NCBI RefSeq assembly: GCF_010894455.1
Contig: NZ_JAAIXY010000018.1
Coordinates: forward strand, 205,902 to 269,901
Source of the DNA: Myxococcus eversor
GTDB taxonomy: Bacteria > Myxococcota > Myxococcia > Myxococcales > Myxococcaceae
DNA length: 64,000 bases
Reading direction: 5' to 3'
Shown: one piece after another, positions 52,607-60,457 of the stretch
Layout of the letters: each line of letters begins with the position of its first letter
Numbering within the stretch: the stretch's first letter is position 1
The notes under the pieces: model-generated
What the model saw: only the letters and a program-made list of their open reading frames with translations
The model's database searches: none
Told to the model about the DNA's origin: nothing
Translations under genes and position numbers: made by a program

Positions 52607-52929
52607 GCGCCATGGACCTGGACGCGCTCATTCCCGTCACGCACCTGCGAGTGCGGCGCCGTCGAGCCGAGGGGCAGGTGCACCTCATCCTCGACAACTA
52701 CTACTTTGATTTGGACGAAGGCACCGACGCCGTCTGGCGCGCCTGTGACGGCGTGAGGACGGTGGCCGAGGTGGCGGAGGCGCTGCACCGCGAGCGGGGC
52801 TGGGCGTTGGAGCTGGCCCGGTCCGTCACTCGCGAAACGCTGAGGGCCTTCGCCGAGCAGGAGCTCGTCTCGCTCGTCGCCCCGACTTCCACACGCAACC
52901 CATCCGCAGGCGGTGAAACCCATGAGTGA
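52603..52929 (+). CDS. PqqD-family peptide chaperone (RiPP recognition element)
   Basis: A 108-residue protein from the ATG at 52603, overlapping the upstream stop. It shows the PqqD winged-helix pattern: three strands (HLRVRRRRAEGQVHLILDNY, ending YYFDLDEGTDAVWRACDG), the D-G-x-R-T-V-A-E-V-A helix start (DGVRTVAEVAEAL) and a last helix (VTRETLRAFAEQELVSLVA). PqqD-like domains bind leader peptides of RiPPs and present them to modifying enzymes, so the neighbouring precursor at 51488 is the obvious ligand. The next gene begins eight bases before its end. Confidence 0.88.
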   Translation: MSAMDLDALIPVTHLRVRRRRAEGQVHLILDNYYFDLDEGTDAVWRACDGVRTVAEVAEALHRERGWALELARSVTRETLRAFAEQELVSLVAPTSTRNPSAGGETHE

Positions 52930-53983
52930 AAACAACGGCCACCTTCCCATCATCGGACGTGCCTGGCATCCCTCCACCCGTGAGCCGGGGCCGCTGTTGC
53001 CCGCGACGCGGCTCGCGCTGGCGAACTGGGTGAGGCCGGACGGACTGGCGAGACGCGAGCTGGTGCTCGGCGCGGCGGAGGGCGAGCCCTGGGAGGTGAT
53101 GACCATCGACAGCGAGAGCGCCGAGCAGGCGTGGCGGGTGATTCACCTGCTCGACGGCAAGCGGACGCTGTCGGACATCGCGAAGGAGACGCGGCTGGAC
53201 CTGGCGCTGGTGTCGTCGGTGGCACAGGACCTGTATCACCGCGCGGTGTTGGTGCAGACGAGCGGGTTGGAGGTGGATGCGCTGACGTATTACGAGCACC
53301 TGCGCTCGCTGGCGGGAATCGCGCAGCAGCGCTGGGGGCCGTCGTCGATGCTGCGTCGGTTCTGGACGGGGCCGGTGTCTCGTCGACTGGCGGTGGGCTA
53401 CCTGCTGGAGAACTACCACTTCGCGGCGGCGGCCTCGTCGCACCAGAGCGCGGCGGTGGCATCGCAGCCGACGGAGCGACTGAAGACCATCCTGAGCGAG
53501 CACCTGTCCTTCGAGTACTGGCACCACGCGTGGCTGAAGCGCGGGTTGGTGGCGGCGGGGCTGACGGAGGCGGACCTGGAGCAGGCGTCGCCGCTCATCT
53601 CGATGCAGGCGCTCATCAATCACCTGCGCTGGTTGGGGATGGCGGACCCGCTGTCGTACTCGGCCTGCATCGGAGTGGGCGAGGGAGACCCGACGGCGCT
53701 GGCCACGGTGGGGAAGTTCTGGGAGCGCTTCACCGAGCACGGGGTGCTGCCGGTGGAGGCCTTCGGGCCCTTCCGGGACCATGACATCGGTGATTGCAGC
53801 GACGACCATGACCAGTTCGGTCGCGAGCCCTTCGCGGACGCGGGCCCGCTCACCGCGGCGGACCAGGCGCGCATCCGTCGCCGGCTCATCACCTTCTGCC
53901 GGCTGACGATGGCGTACCACCGCGAGCTGCTCGACTTCTACGGACCGGAGCAGGGGCCCACGGTCTTCTCCGTGGAGGACTGA
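52922..53983 (+). CDS. PqqD-like/haem-oxygenase-like (HDO) fusion enzyme
   Basis: A 353-residue protein from the ATG at 52922. Residues about 55-112 repeat the PqqD-like winged helix (AWRVIHLLDGKRTLSDIAKE, then SSVAQDLYHRAVLV). From about 120 on it looks like a haem-oxygenase/TENA-fold helical bundle: ENYHF (E163, H166), LSEHLSFEYWHHAW (E193, H194, E198, H201), DHDIGDCSDDHDQF and AYHRELLDF carry Glu and His residues that could bind two metals, as in diiron oxidases of the HDO superfamily, which oxidise amino acids, fatty acids and natural products. The combination suggests a leader-recruited oxidase of the core peptide. No known RiPP enzyme of this exact build comes to mind. Confidence 0.78.
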   Translation: MSENNGHLPIIGRAWHPSTREPGPLLPATRLALANWVRPDGLARRELVLGAAEGEPWEVMTIDSESAEQAWRVIHLLDGKRTLSDIAKETRLDLALVSSVAQDLYHRAVLVQTSGLEVDALTYYEHLRSLAGIAQQRWGPSSMLRRFWTGPVSRRLAVGYLLENYHFAAAASSHQSAAVASQPTERLKTILSEHLSFEYWHHAWLKRGLVAAGLTEADLEQASPLISMQALINHLRWLGMADPLSYSACIGVGEGDPTALATVGKFWERFTEHGVLPVEAFGPFRDHDIGDCSDDHDQFGREPFADAGPLTAADQARIRRRLITFCRLTMAYHRELLDFYGPEQGPTVFSVED

Positions 53984-54039
53984 TTCGGCTCAATCATCGA
54001 GCAGCGGTGTCATCGAGTCCGTCGCAGGAGGAGGTTCGA

Positions 54040-54117
54040 GTGGAAGCGCTGGACAGGACGGTGCTCGCTTCGCGAAACGTGCCCTCAAGGGCACGAGGGT
54101 CGAGCGCTTCCTCATGA
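54040..54117 (+). CDS. Candidate 25-codon leader ORF before the exporter
   Basis: It starts at GTG 54040 with GGAGGAGG five bases upstream, a better ribosome site than that of the exporter. It encodes VEALDRTVLASRNVPSRARG and five more residues and ends with a TGA that overlaps the exporter's ATG (ATGA at 54114). It thus may deliver ribosomes to the exporter (translational coupling) and contains the hairpin at 54078-54095. No homology is claimed. Confidence 0.4.
   Translation: MEALDRTVLASRNVPSRARGSSASS
54078..54095 (+). promoter_or_regulatory. Perfect hairpin 18 bp upstream of the exporter start
   Basis: CGTGCCCT and AGGGCACG separated by CA form a perfect inverted repeat. It could shelter the exporter's ribosome-binding region unless the leader ORF is translated, or be an operator. 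Its position just upstream of ATG 54114 favours a role in translation. Confidence 0.45.
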
Positions 54118-57100
54118 GTGTGCTCGCGGACTCCGTCGAGGTCTCTCCGCTGGACGCGCGTCGCGTGTCTGGAGTGCTGCGCGTCCTGCCGGAGGAGGTT
54201 CGTCGACAGTTGGAGCGGACGGGGCGCGTGCGCGAGTACGTGCCCCAGGAATTGGTCGCGACTCGGGGTCAGCCCTGCGACACGGTGCGCCTGGTGTTGG
54301 AAGGCATGTTGGTGATGGGGCGCCTGGGGGCGAACCACGGGGCCTTCCTCCGGGTGACGCATGTGGCGGCGGGCGAGCTGTATGGCGCGCACGCGCGTGA
54401 CGACGGAGCGATGCACGGCTTCGACGTCGTGGCGGGTGGAGGGGTGCGCGTGCTGGAGGTATCCGGCGCGGACTTCCGGGAGGCGCTGGCGCTGGATGAG
54501 ACGGGTGGGCTGACGGCGCTGCTGTGCCCCGCGTTGCGCCGTGCGCTGCTCGACTTGTTCGCGGACGATGTGGAGCCGGAGGGTGTGCTGCGGCTCGCCG
54601 CGTGCTTCCGGGAGGGCACGGTGCCTGAGGGCACGGTGCTGATGCCCGCGGGTGCGACAGCGGCGGAGTGGTGGGTGTTGAGACAGGGCTCGGTGCGCTA
54701 CGGCGAGCGGGCGCTGGGGCCGGGTGAGGACTTCGCGTTGGATGCGCTGCTCCTGGACGCGCCGGTCTTCGCCGCGGCGACGGCGCTGGAGACCAGCACC
54801 CTGCTGTCCGCTCCGAGAGGCGCGACGGCCGAGGTGCTGCTGCGCTTCCCGGGCGTGCGTCGCGCCCTGGGGCGACGCGTGGCGAGGAGCAGTGCGCAGT
54901 TCAATCGCTGGCCGCATGTGGTCCTCACGGATGTGAGTGCGCCTCCCGAGGCACCTCCGGAAGAAGAGGGCTCGATGGAGCTGCCGGAGCGGCCTTCTTC
55001 CGCGTCGCCGTGGAAGCCGGTGCCGTTCTACCGACAGCAGGAGCACATGGACTGTGGGGCCGCGTGCCTGCGGATGGTGGCGCGGTACTACGGGCACGAG
55101 CTGGACTACCCGTCGTTGATGAAGCTCGCGGGCGTGAGCCGGTATGGCACCAGCCTGCTGGACTTGTCGCGCACGGGGGAGCAGCTCGGGTTCATCACCA
55201 CGGGCATCCAGGCGGACTGGGAGCTGTTGCGCTCGGTGGACCTGCCGGCCATCGCGCACCTCCAGGACCGACACCACTTCGTCGTGGTGTGGCGAGTCAC
55301 TCGCAAGGGTGTCGTGGTGGGTGACCCGTCATTCTCCACGCGCTTCATTCCCCGCGAGGAGTTCCTGCGCTCCTGGCGAGGGGTGCTGCTGCTGCTCAAG
55401 CCGTCGGACCGGATGTCGACGGCGGTGGCGGCGCTTCCTCCGAAGCAGAAGGAGCAGTCCGCGCTCGCGCGCTTCTCCGTGTTGGTGCGTCCGTATCGCC
55501 TGGTCATCGCGGAGCTGGTGGGGCTGTCGTTGTTGTTGCAGGTGCTGGCGCTGGCCTTCCCGTTGGGAAGTCAGGTGGTCATCGACCGGGTGTTGATGCG
55601 CGCGGATGCGCAGTTGTTGGACGTGTTGTTGGTGGGGTTGGTGGTCACCGCGCTGCTGTCGGGGGTGCTGGCCTTCGCGCGGAGCTACCTGGTGCTGGAG
55701 GTGTCCACGCGCATCGAGCGAGACGTGGTGGAGACGCTCTACCGGCGGGTGCTGGACGGGGCGTCGGGGTTGTTCCAGCGCTTCACGACGAGCGACATCC
55801 TGAATCGCTTCATGGAGGTGGGGCTGATTCGAGGCTTCATCGTGGACAACGCCATTGCCATCACCATCGACGTGGCGCTGGTGTTGAGCACGGCGGCGGT
55901 GTTGACGATGTATTCGTCCACGCTGGCGGTGCTCGCGCTGGCGCTGATGCCGTTGCACCTGTTGGTGTCCGCGGTGGTGGGTCGCTGGGTGCGGAACCAC
56001 ACGGTGGCGTACCTGTCACAGCATGACCTGTACCAGACGCACCTGATGGACTCGTTCAAGGGGTTCGAGTCGCTCAAGGCGCACGCGCTGGAGCTGCCGT
56101 TCCTGCGCACGATGCAGCGCTTGCTGGCGCCGTCGCTGCAGCACGGCTTCAAGGCGTCGATGCACGGAGCGATTGGCGCGAGTGTGTCGCAGACGTTGGA
56201 CCTGGTGGGCAGTGCGTTGGTGTTGTGGGTGGGCTCGCGAGCGGTGTTGCGAGGGGAGCTGACGGTGGGAGCGCTCATCGCGGCGACGCTGTTCGCTCGG
56301 CAGATGAGCGGGCCGGTGGTGAGGCTGGCGACCCAGTGGCGGGACTACCAGCGCGTGCAGGCGCATCTGGAGCGGGTGGGGGCGGTGCAGGACGTGGCGG
56401 GGGAGGGAGACAAGCGGGCGTCGGCGGTGCTGGAGCTGCCGCGGGTGAAGGGACACATCCGGTTCCGGGGCGTGAGCTTCCGCTATGGAACGGGCCGCGA
56501 GTCCAACACGTTGGAGCGGCTGGATTTGGAGTTCGCGCCCGGGGAGGTGGTGGCGCTGGTGGGGCCGTCGGGGTGTGGGAAGAGCACGTTGGTGCGGCTG
56601 CTGTTGCGGTTGCATGACCCGGGGGAGGGGACGGTGTCGATTGATGGGTACAACCTGCGGGACGTGACGCCGGAGTCGGTGCGCGGGCAGATAGGGATGG
56701 TGACGCAGGAGACGCAGCTCTTCTCCGGGACGGTGTTCGACAACATCGCCTGTGGGCGTCCGGTGACGGAGGAGGCGGTGGTGCGGGCGGCGCGACTCGC
56801 GGGGGCGTACGACTTCGTGACGGAGCTGCCGTATGGCTTCCAGACGCTGGTGGGGGAGCGCGGGTTGACGTTGTCGGGAGGACAGCGCCAGCGGGTCATC
56901 ATCGCGCGAGCGCTGGTGACGGACCCGCGCATCCTCATCTTCGATGAAGCGACGGCGGCGCTGGACCCGTTGGCGGAGCAGGCGATTCACGACCGGCTGC
57001 GCGACATCGTCCGAGGGCGGACCACGCTCATCATCAGTCATCGGCTCCAGACGTTGCAGCACGCGGACCGCATCGTGGTGATGAACGAGGGACGGATTTC

Positions 57101-57218
57101 CCAGATGGGGACGCACGAGTCGCTCATGTCCGCGCAGGGGAAGTTGTACAGCGCGCTCGCGCAGGCGACGCCGAACTGGAAGCGCCATGGAGTGGAGGGT
57201 GCTCATGGCGGTGACTGA
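54114..57218 (+). CDS. C39-peptidase ABC exporter with two N-terminal cNMP-binding-like domains
   Basis: A 1034-residue protein. Residues 1-140 and 160-280 are two jelly-roll regions of cyclic-nucleotide-binding type (VPQELVATRGQPCDTVRLVL; EGTVLMPAGATAAEWWVLRQ). A C39 peptidase domain follows (about 300-430) with QQEHMDCGAACLRM (nucleophile Cys about 314), HFVVVWRV and GDPSF, which cuts after Gly-Gly leaders. Then come six transmembrane helices and an ATPase domain: GPSGCGKSTLV (Lys about 823), LSGGQRQRVIIARAL and ILIFDEATAALD. It can thus remove the leader of the peptide at 51488 and export it; the extra domains may gate transport. It is translationally linked to the leader ORF upstream and the HlyD gene. 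Confidence 0.93.
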   Translation: MSVLADSVEVSPLDARRVSGVLRVLPEEVRRQLERTGRVREYVPQELVATRGQPCDTVRLVLEGMLVMGRLGANHGAFLRVTHVAAGELYGAHARDDGAMHGFDVVAGGGVRVLEVSGADFREALALDETGGLTALLCPALRRALLDLFADDVEPEGVLRLAACFREGTVPEGTVLMPAGATAAEWWVLRQGSVRYGERALGPGEDFALDALLLDAPVFAAATALETSTLLSAPRGATAEVLLRFPGVRRALGRRVARSSAQFNRWPHVVLTDVSAPPEAPPEEEGSMELPERPSSASPWKPVPFYRQQEHMDCGAACLRMVARYYGHELDYPSLMKLAGVSRYGTSLLDLSRTGEQLGFITTGIQADWELLRSVDLPAIAHLQDRHHFVVVWRVTRKGVVVGDPSFSTRFIPREEFLRSWRGVLLLLKPSDRMSTAVAALPPKQKEQSALARFSVLVRPYRLVIAELVGLSLLLQVLALAFPLGSQVVIDRVLMRADAQLLDVLLVGLVVTALLSGVLAFARSYLVLEVSTRIERDVVETLYRRVLDGASGLFQRFTTSDILNRFMEVGLIRGFIVDNAIAITIDVALVLSTAAVLTMYSSTLAVLALALMPLHLLVSAVVGRWVRNHTVAYLSQHDLYQTHLMDSFKGFESLKAHALELPFLRTMQRLLAPSLQHGFKASMHGAIGASVSQTLDLVGSALVLWVGSRAVLRGELTVGALIAATLFARQMSGPVVRLATQWRDYQRVQAHLERVGAVQDVAGEGDKRASAVLELPRVKGHIRFRGVSFRYGTGRESNTLERLDLEFAPGEVVALVGPSGCGKSTLVRLLLRLHDPGEGTVSIDGYNLRDVTPESVRGQIGMVTQETQLFSGTVFDNIACGRPVTEEAVVRAARLAGAYDFVTELPYGFQTLVGERGLTLSGGQRQRVIIARALVTDPRILIFDEATAALDPLAEQAIHDRLRDIVRGRTTLIISHRLQTLQHADRIVVMNEGRISQMGTHESLMSAQGKLYSALAQATPNWKRHGVEGAHGGD

Positions 57219-58449
57219 GGACACGTATCGGGAGTTGTTGCCGGTCCTCGACTTTCCTCGGACGCGAAGCGTGCTGCGTGGGCTGTACGCGGTGTGCGCG
57301 GGGTTGGCGCTGCTGGGGTTCGGCGCGCTGTTCTTCGTCGAGATGGATGTGGTGGTGCGTGCCCAGGCGGTGGTGTCTCCGCAGGGAGAGACCGCGAGAG
57401 TGCAGGCGCCTCGCTCCGGTGTGGTGCTGGAAATCGCGGTGCATGAGGGACAGCAGGTGGAGCAGGGGGCGGTCCTGCTGCGCCTGGACGATGCGCAGGT
57501 GCGTTCGCGGGTGAGGTTGCTGGAGCAGCAGGTGGTGGAGGCGCGCTCGCGAGTGACGATGTTGGAGGCGCTGGTGGCGTCGCGGACGGAGTCGTACGGA
57601 ATGCAGGTCCGCGTGCGCAAGGCGACGGCGTTGGAGACAGCGGCCCGCCTGGAAGCGGCGCGAGCGCTCATCCACGCGAAGGAGCGTGAGGCGGAAGCAC
57701 GATCACGGGATGCGCGGAACGCGGAGCATCTTCGGGAGAAGGAGTTCGTCGCCTCGGTGGAGGCGGAGAACGCGTCCGTGCAGGCGGAGGTGGCGCGCTC
57801 GCAGGTGGTGGCGGCACAGGCCTCGGTGCGTGAGCTGGAAGCGAGCCTGGGGCGACTGGAGCTGGAGCAGCGGGGGCTGGAGGGAGACTCGCGCGTGGCC
57901 TCGCTCTCGGATGGAGCGGCCCTGTCGGCGGCGAAGGTGGAGTTGGAGCGCTACACGGGAGAGCTGGAGGAGACGCGATTGGAGGCGGCGAGGCTGGAGG
58001 TGGTGGCGCCGCGAGCGGGCACGGTGCAGGGGCTGACGGTGTTCGACCGGGGGGACGTGGTGCAGGCGGGGAGTGTGCTCGCGCTGGTGGTGCCGTCGGA
58101 GGACGCGCTCGTCCTGCGCGCGGCGGTGGCCTCGGAGGGCATCGCGTTCCTGCGAGACGGGCAGCCGGTCCGAATCAAACTGGACGCGTATCCCTTCCAG
58201 GACTTCGGCGTTCTGTTGGGGGAGTTGTCACGAATCGCGGGGGACACGACGCGGCGGCAGGAGGACACGCTGGGCGCCGCGCCATACCGTGTCGACGTGA
58301 GGGTCCCCGGTGAGCCGCGTTCCACGGCGGGAGTGCCCGTGCGGCTGCGTCCGGGAATGACGGGCACCGCCGAGTTCGTGGTGCGCCGAGAGCGGCTCAT
58401 CTCCGCGCTGATGCGCCCACTGCGCGGAGTGGACAGCCTGGGGCACTGA
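57205..58449 (+). CDS. HlyD-type membrane fusion protein
   Basis: A 414-residue protein from the ATG at 57205 (GGAGGG eight bases upstream; an ATG at 57187 is an alternative). One N-terminal transmembrane helix (GLYAVCAGLALLGFGALFFV) is followed by a lipoyl-like half-motif (QAPRSGVVLEIAVHEGQQVE), a long coiled coil (about 105-260), the second half-motif (VVAPRAGTVQGLTVFDRGDV) and a beta barrel. It links the inner-membrane exporter to the outer membrane in type I secretion. The start overlaps the exporter's end by 14 bp. The TolC partner is not in the window, as is common. Confidence 0.92.
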   Translation: MAVTEDTYRELLPVLDFPRTRSVLRGLYAVCAGLALLGFGALFFVEMDVVVRAQAVVSPQGETARVQAPRSGVVLEIAVHEGQQVEQGAVLLRLDDAQVRSRVRLLEQQVVEARSRVTMLEALVASRTESYGMQVRVRKATALETAARLEAARALIHAKEREAEARSRDARNAEHLREKEFVASVEAENASVQAEVARSQVVAAQASVRELEASLGRLELEQRGLEGDSRVASLSDGAALSAAKVELERYTGELEETRLEAARLEVVAPRAGTVQGLTVFDRGDVVQAGSVLALVVPSEDALVLRAAVASEGIAFLRDGQPVRIKLDAYPFQDFGVLLGELSRIAGDTTRRQEDTLGAAPYRVDVRVPGEPRSTAGVPVRLRPGMTGTAEFVVRRERLISALMRPLRGVDSLGH

Positions 58450-58499
58450 GCCGCTACCGCTGCACGGAGAGGATGCGCCACCCGGTGACATCGATGGCG

Positions 58500-58580
58500 T
58501 AAGAGCCAGTTTCGGTGGGGCGCTAAAAGTTCCTCGCCGGAGGAGCAGGCTGCCAGGAGTGGGACTGGACAGGCCCTTAG
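58500..58580 (+). mobile_element. MITE-like element, copy A
   Basis: It begins TAAGAGCCAGTTTCGGTG and ends GGCCCTTAG, which is an imperfect terminal inverted repeat. A second diverged copy in the same orientation lies at 58972-59061. The internal part (GGGCGCTAA near the start and CAGGCTGCCA near the middle) is shared. No transposase is encoded. The left end of A and the right end of B pair best (18 of 22 bases by eye), so A to B may also be the ends of one 562-bp unit. Confidence 0.62.
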
Positions 58581-58924
58581 CTGTCGTACCCGGTCGTGTA
58601 GCTGTCGAGGAGCGAATTGCCCTGTCGCACCTCAAGCCTCAGGGTGATCCTGTCCGGACCTGGCTGGAATGTTCTGCTTGTGTCGCGCCACCGATGATTC
58701 AGCGTCACGACCAGGGTACCGAAGTTTCCGCTGAAGGTGGTGTCGTTGATCTCCGAATCCCCTGTATCCGGCTGCATGCGCAGACCAGCATTTCGCGCAG
58801 CCACAGCCCACGGGGCATCACTCTTCGTTTCCGCTGATTCGTCCATCGCCAGTTTCAAGTTCGTCAGCACACTCTTCATCTCCTCTGTGTATTCCAATGC
58901 ACTCCTCCAGTAAGATGCCCGCAA
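58577..58924 (-). CDS. Small hypothetical protein between MITE copies
   Basis: A protein of up to 115 residues. The N-terminal half is helical (LTNLKLAMDESAETKSDAPW) and the C-terminal half looks like a small beta domain (GNFGTLVVTLNHRWRDTSR, then ITLRLEVRQGNSLLDSY). Start choice is unclear: a TTG gives the longest form and an ATG 15 codons later would be an alternative. The stop lies in the end of MITE copy A. Base composition is lower in GC than nearby genes. The family is not recognised. It may be cargo of the flanking repeats. Confidence 0.5.
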   Translation of the reverse strand: MRASYWRSALEYTEEMKSVLTNLKLAMDESAETKSDAPWAVAARNAGLRMQPDTGDSEINDTTFSGNFGTLVVTLNHRWRDTSRTFQPGPDRITLRLEVRQGNSLLDSYTTGYDS

Positions 58925-58971
58925 CAGAGACGCCCACTTGCTCCCCGCCGGGCTCTCCTACAGGGGAAGTC

Positions 58972-59061
58972 TAAAAGCCATTATGAGGAGGGCGCTCTAA
59001 GATTTTTCGCTCGTAGAACAGGCTGCCACCAGCAATGGGGCTCTACCGAAATAGGCTCTTA
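58972..59061 (+). mobile_element. MITE-like element, copy B
   Basis: It begins TAAAAGCCATTATGAGGA and ends CTACCGAAATAGGCTCTTA, whose reverse complement starts TAAGAGCCTATTTCGGTAG and matches the left end of copy A in 18 of 22 positions. The internal part shares GGGCGCT and ACAGGCTGCCA with copy A. The two copies are direct repeats with about 70 percent identity by eye. Confidence 0.62.
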
Positions 59062-59776
59062 AGGCAACGCAGCCCAGGAGAGACTGTGACGATGGCGAGG
59101 TCCGTCGGCGAAATTGAATATAGGTGGGACGTACCCCAGATAGAGGATCGCCACCTTTCGTCGTCACATACGTCTGACGACCGACCTCGGTCCCGGAGAA
59201 GATATAACCAGGGACTTAGTGAGTGACATTCGCCGGAGTCTTGTCACAGGCGAAAATCAGCAGGAGAGTTGGGGAGAGAAAGGTGAGCAGCTTCACGACT
59301 CTCCTAGCAGTTTTTGCGGATAGCTTACCCCGCATGCGCGAGCGATCACAGTCATGGCAATGGCAGTGGAACTGCGAGAGGGGTGACGAGCGACCCTGTG
59401 GGGTTTATTTCACCTCGAATAGACATGCCGACGTAGGCGTTAGTCGGTGCGTGCCACAAGGCGGCCGTGGCCGGTCTGCCTCCTGCACCTTCGTCGCTTA
59501 CCCTCATAGACGGCGACTCGCCCGCACAGATGACGCTAGGCATCCCAAAGCACCGAGGAGAACTCGCAGGGGTATGCTTTCCGTTGCAGCAAACAGGCTT
59601 TTGCCTCTTTTACCTACGTCAAATCACCTCCCTTCCTCCTCTTCTCAGACCGTTTCGGCTCTGCTCAAGTAGTGCTAGCCGTGGCAAACGAATCTTACCC
59701 TGGTACAAAGGGAACTCAGACGTTCCGCAAAGGCGGGCCTTGTGCGCAGAGGCTCACCCAATAGAGAGGGGATGAC
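59062..59776. other. 715-bp gene-poor stretch before the TerY-P triad
   Basis: It is less GC-rich than the backbone. Short open frames exist but have no family-like features or good ribosome sites, so no gene is called. It may hold decayed mobile DNA, plus the promoter of the triad close to 59700-59776, where a GAGAGGGG sequence six bases before the ATG at 59777 is a good ribosome-binding site. Confidence 0.5.
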
Positions 59777-60448
59777 ATGAGTGAGCAGGTGCCTTTCGAT
59801 GCTGTGACCTTCGCAGAAAACCCGGATCCACGCTGCCCCTGCGTCCTCCTCTTGGATACCTCTGGCTCGATGGGGGGAGCGCCAATTGCCGAACTTAACG
59901 CTGGTCTCGCGCAGTACCGCGACGAGCTCTCTGCGGATGGCATTGCCTCCAAGCGGGTGGATGTGGCCGTCGTCACGTTCGGCGGCCAAGTGCAGGTCGT
60001 CTCCGAATTCTCAACGGCTCCAGGCTTCGTGTCGCCCCAACTTGAGGCCGGCGGCGAGACACCGATGGGCCAAGCCATCCTGCGTGCGACGGAGATGCTC
60101 CAAAAACGCAAAGAGACCTACCGGCAGAACGGCGTCCTCTTCTACCGCCCGTGGATTTTCCTCATCACTGACGGACGTCCGTCTGACGACTGGCAGGCAG
60201 CATCGGAGAGGGTAAAGCAGGGCGAGGCTTCCAAGGCATTCTCCTTCTTCGCCGTGGGAGTCGAGGGCGCCGACATGGGCATCCTCAAGCAGATCAGCGT
60301 CCGCGAGCCGCTCCGGCTCAACGGGCTGCGTTTTCGTGACCTATTCAAGTGGCTCTCCAACTCGCAGCAGGCCGTGTCCCGTTCGCGCACTAGCGATGAG
60401 GTTGCGCTGTCCAATCCGATGGTGCCGGGCGGTTGGGCCTCAGTCTGA
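59777..60448 (+). CDS. TerY-like von Willebrand A-domain protein
   Basis: A 223-residue vWA protein. The metal-ion-dependent adhesion site is intact: LLLDTSGSMGG (D27-x-S-x-S), GGETPMG with the threonine, and LITDGRPSDDW with the aspartate. It opens with FDAVTFAENPDPRCPCVLL, like TerY proteins of tellurite-type and stress/defence loci. TerY-like proteins form a triad with a PP2C phosphatase and a kinase, exactly the next two genes. It starts at the ATG at 59777 with GAGAGGGG six bases upstream and has no signal peptide, so cytoplasmic. Confidence 0.88.
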   Translation: MSEQVPFDAVTFAENPDPRCPCVLLLDTSGSMGGAPIAELNAGLAQYRDELSADGIASKRVDVAVVTFGGQVQVVSEFSTAPGFVSPQLEAGGETPMGQAILRATEMLQKRKETYRQNGVLFYRPWIFLITDGRPSDDWQAASERVKQGEASKAFSFFAVGVEGADMGILKQISVREPLRLNGLRFRDLFKWLSNSQQAVSRSRTSDEVALSNPMVPGGWASV

Positions 60449-60457
60449 GAGGCGCAC

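Noticed and set aside
59035..59672. Two short plus-strand open frames (59035-59226, 59223-59672)
   Set aside because: They have no ribosome-binding site and no coherent secondary-structure pattern; the first begins inside MITE copy B.
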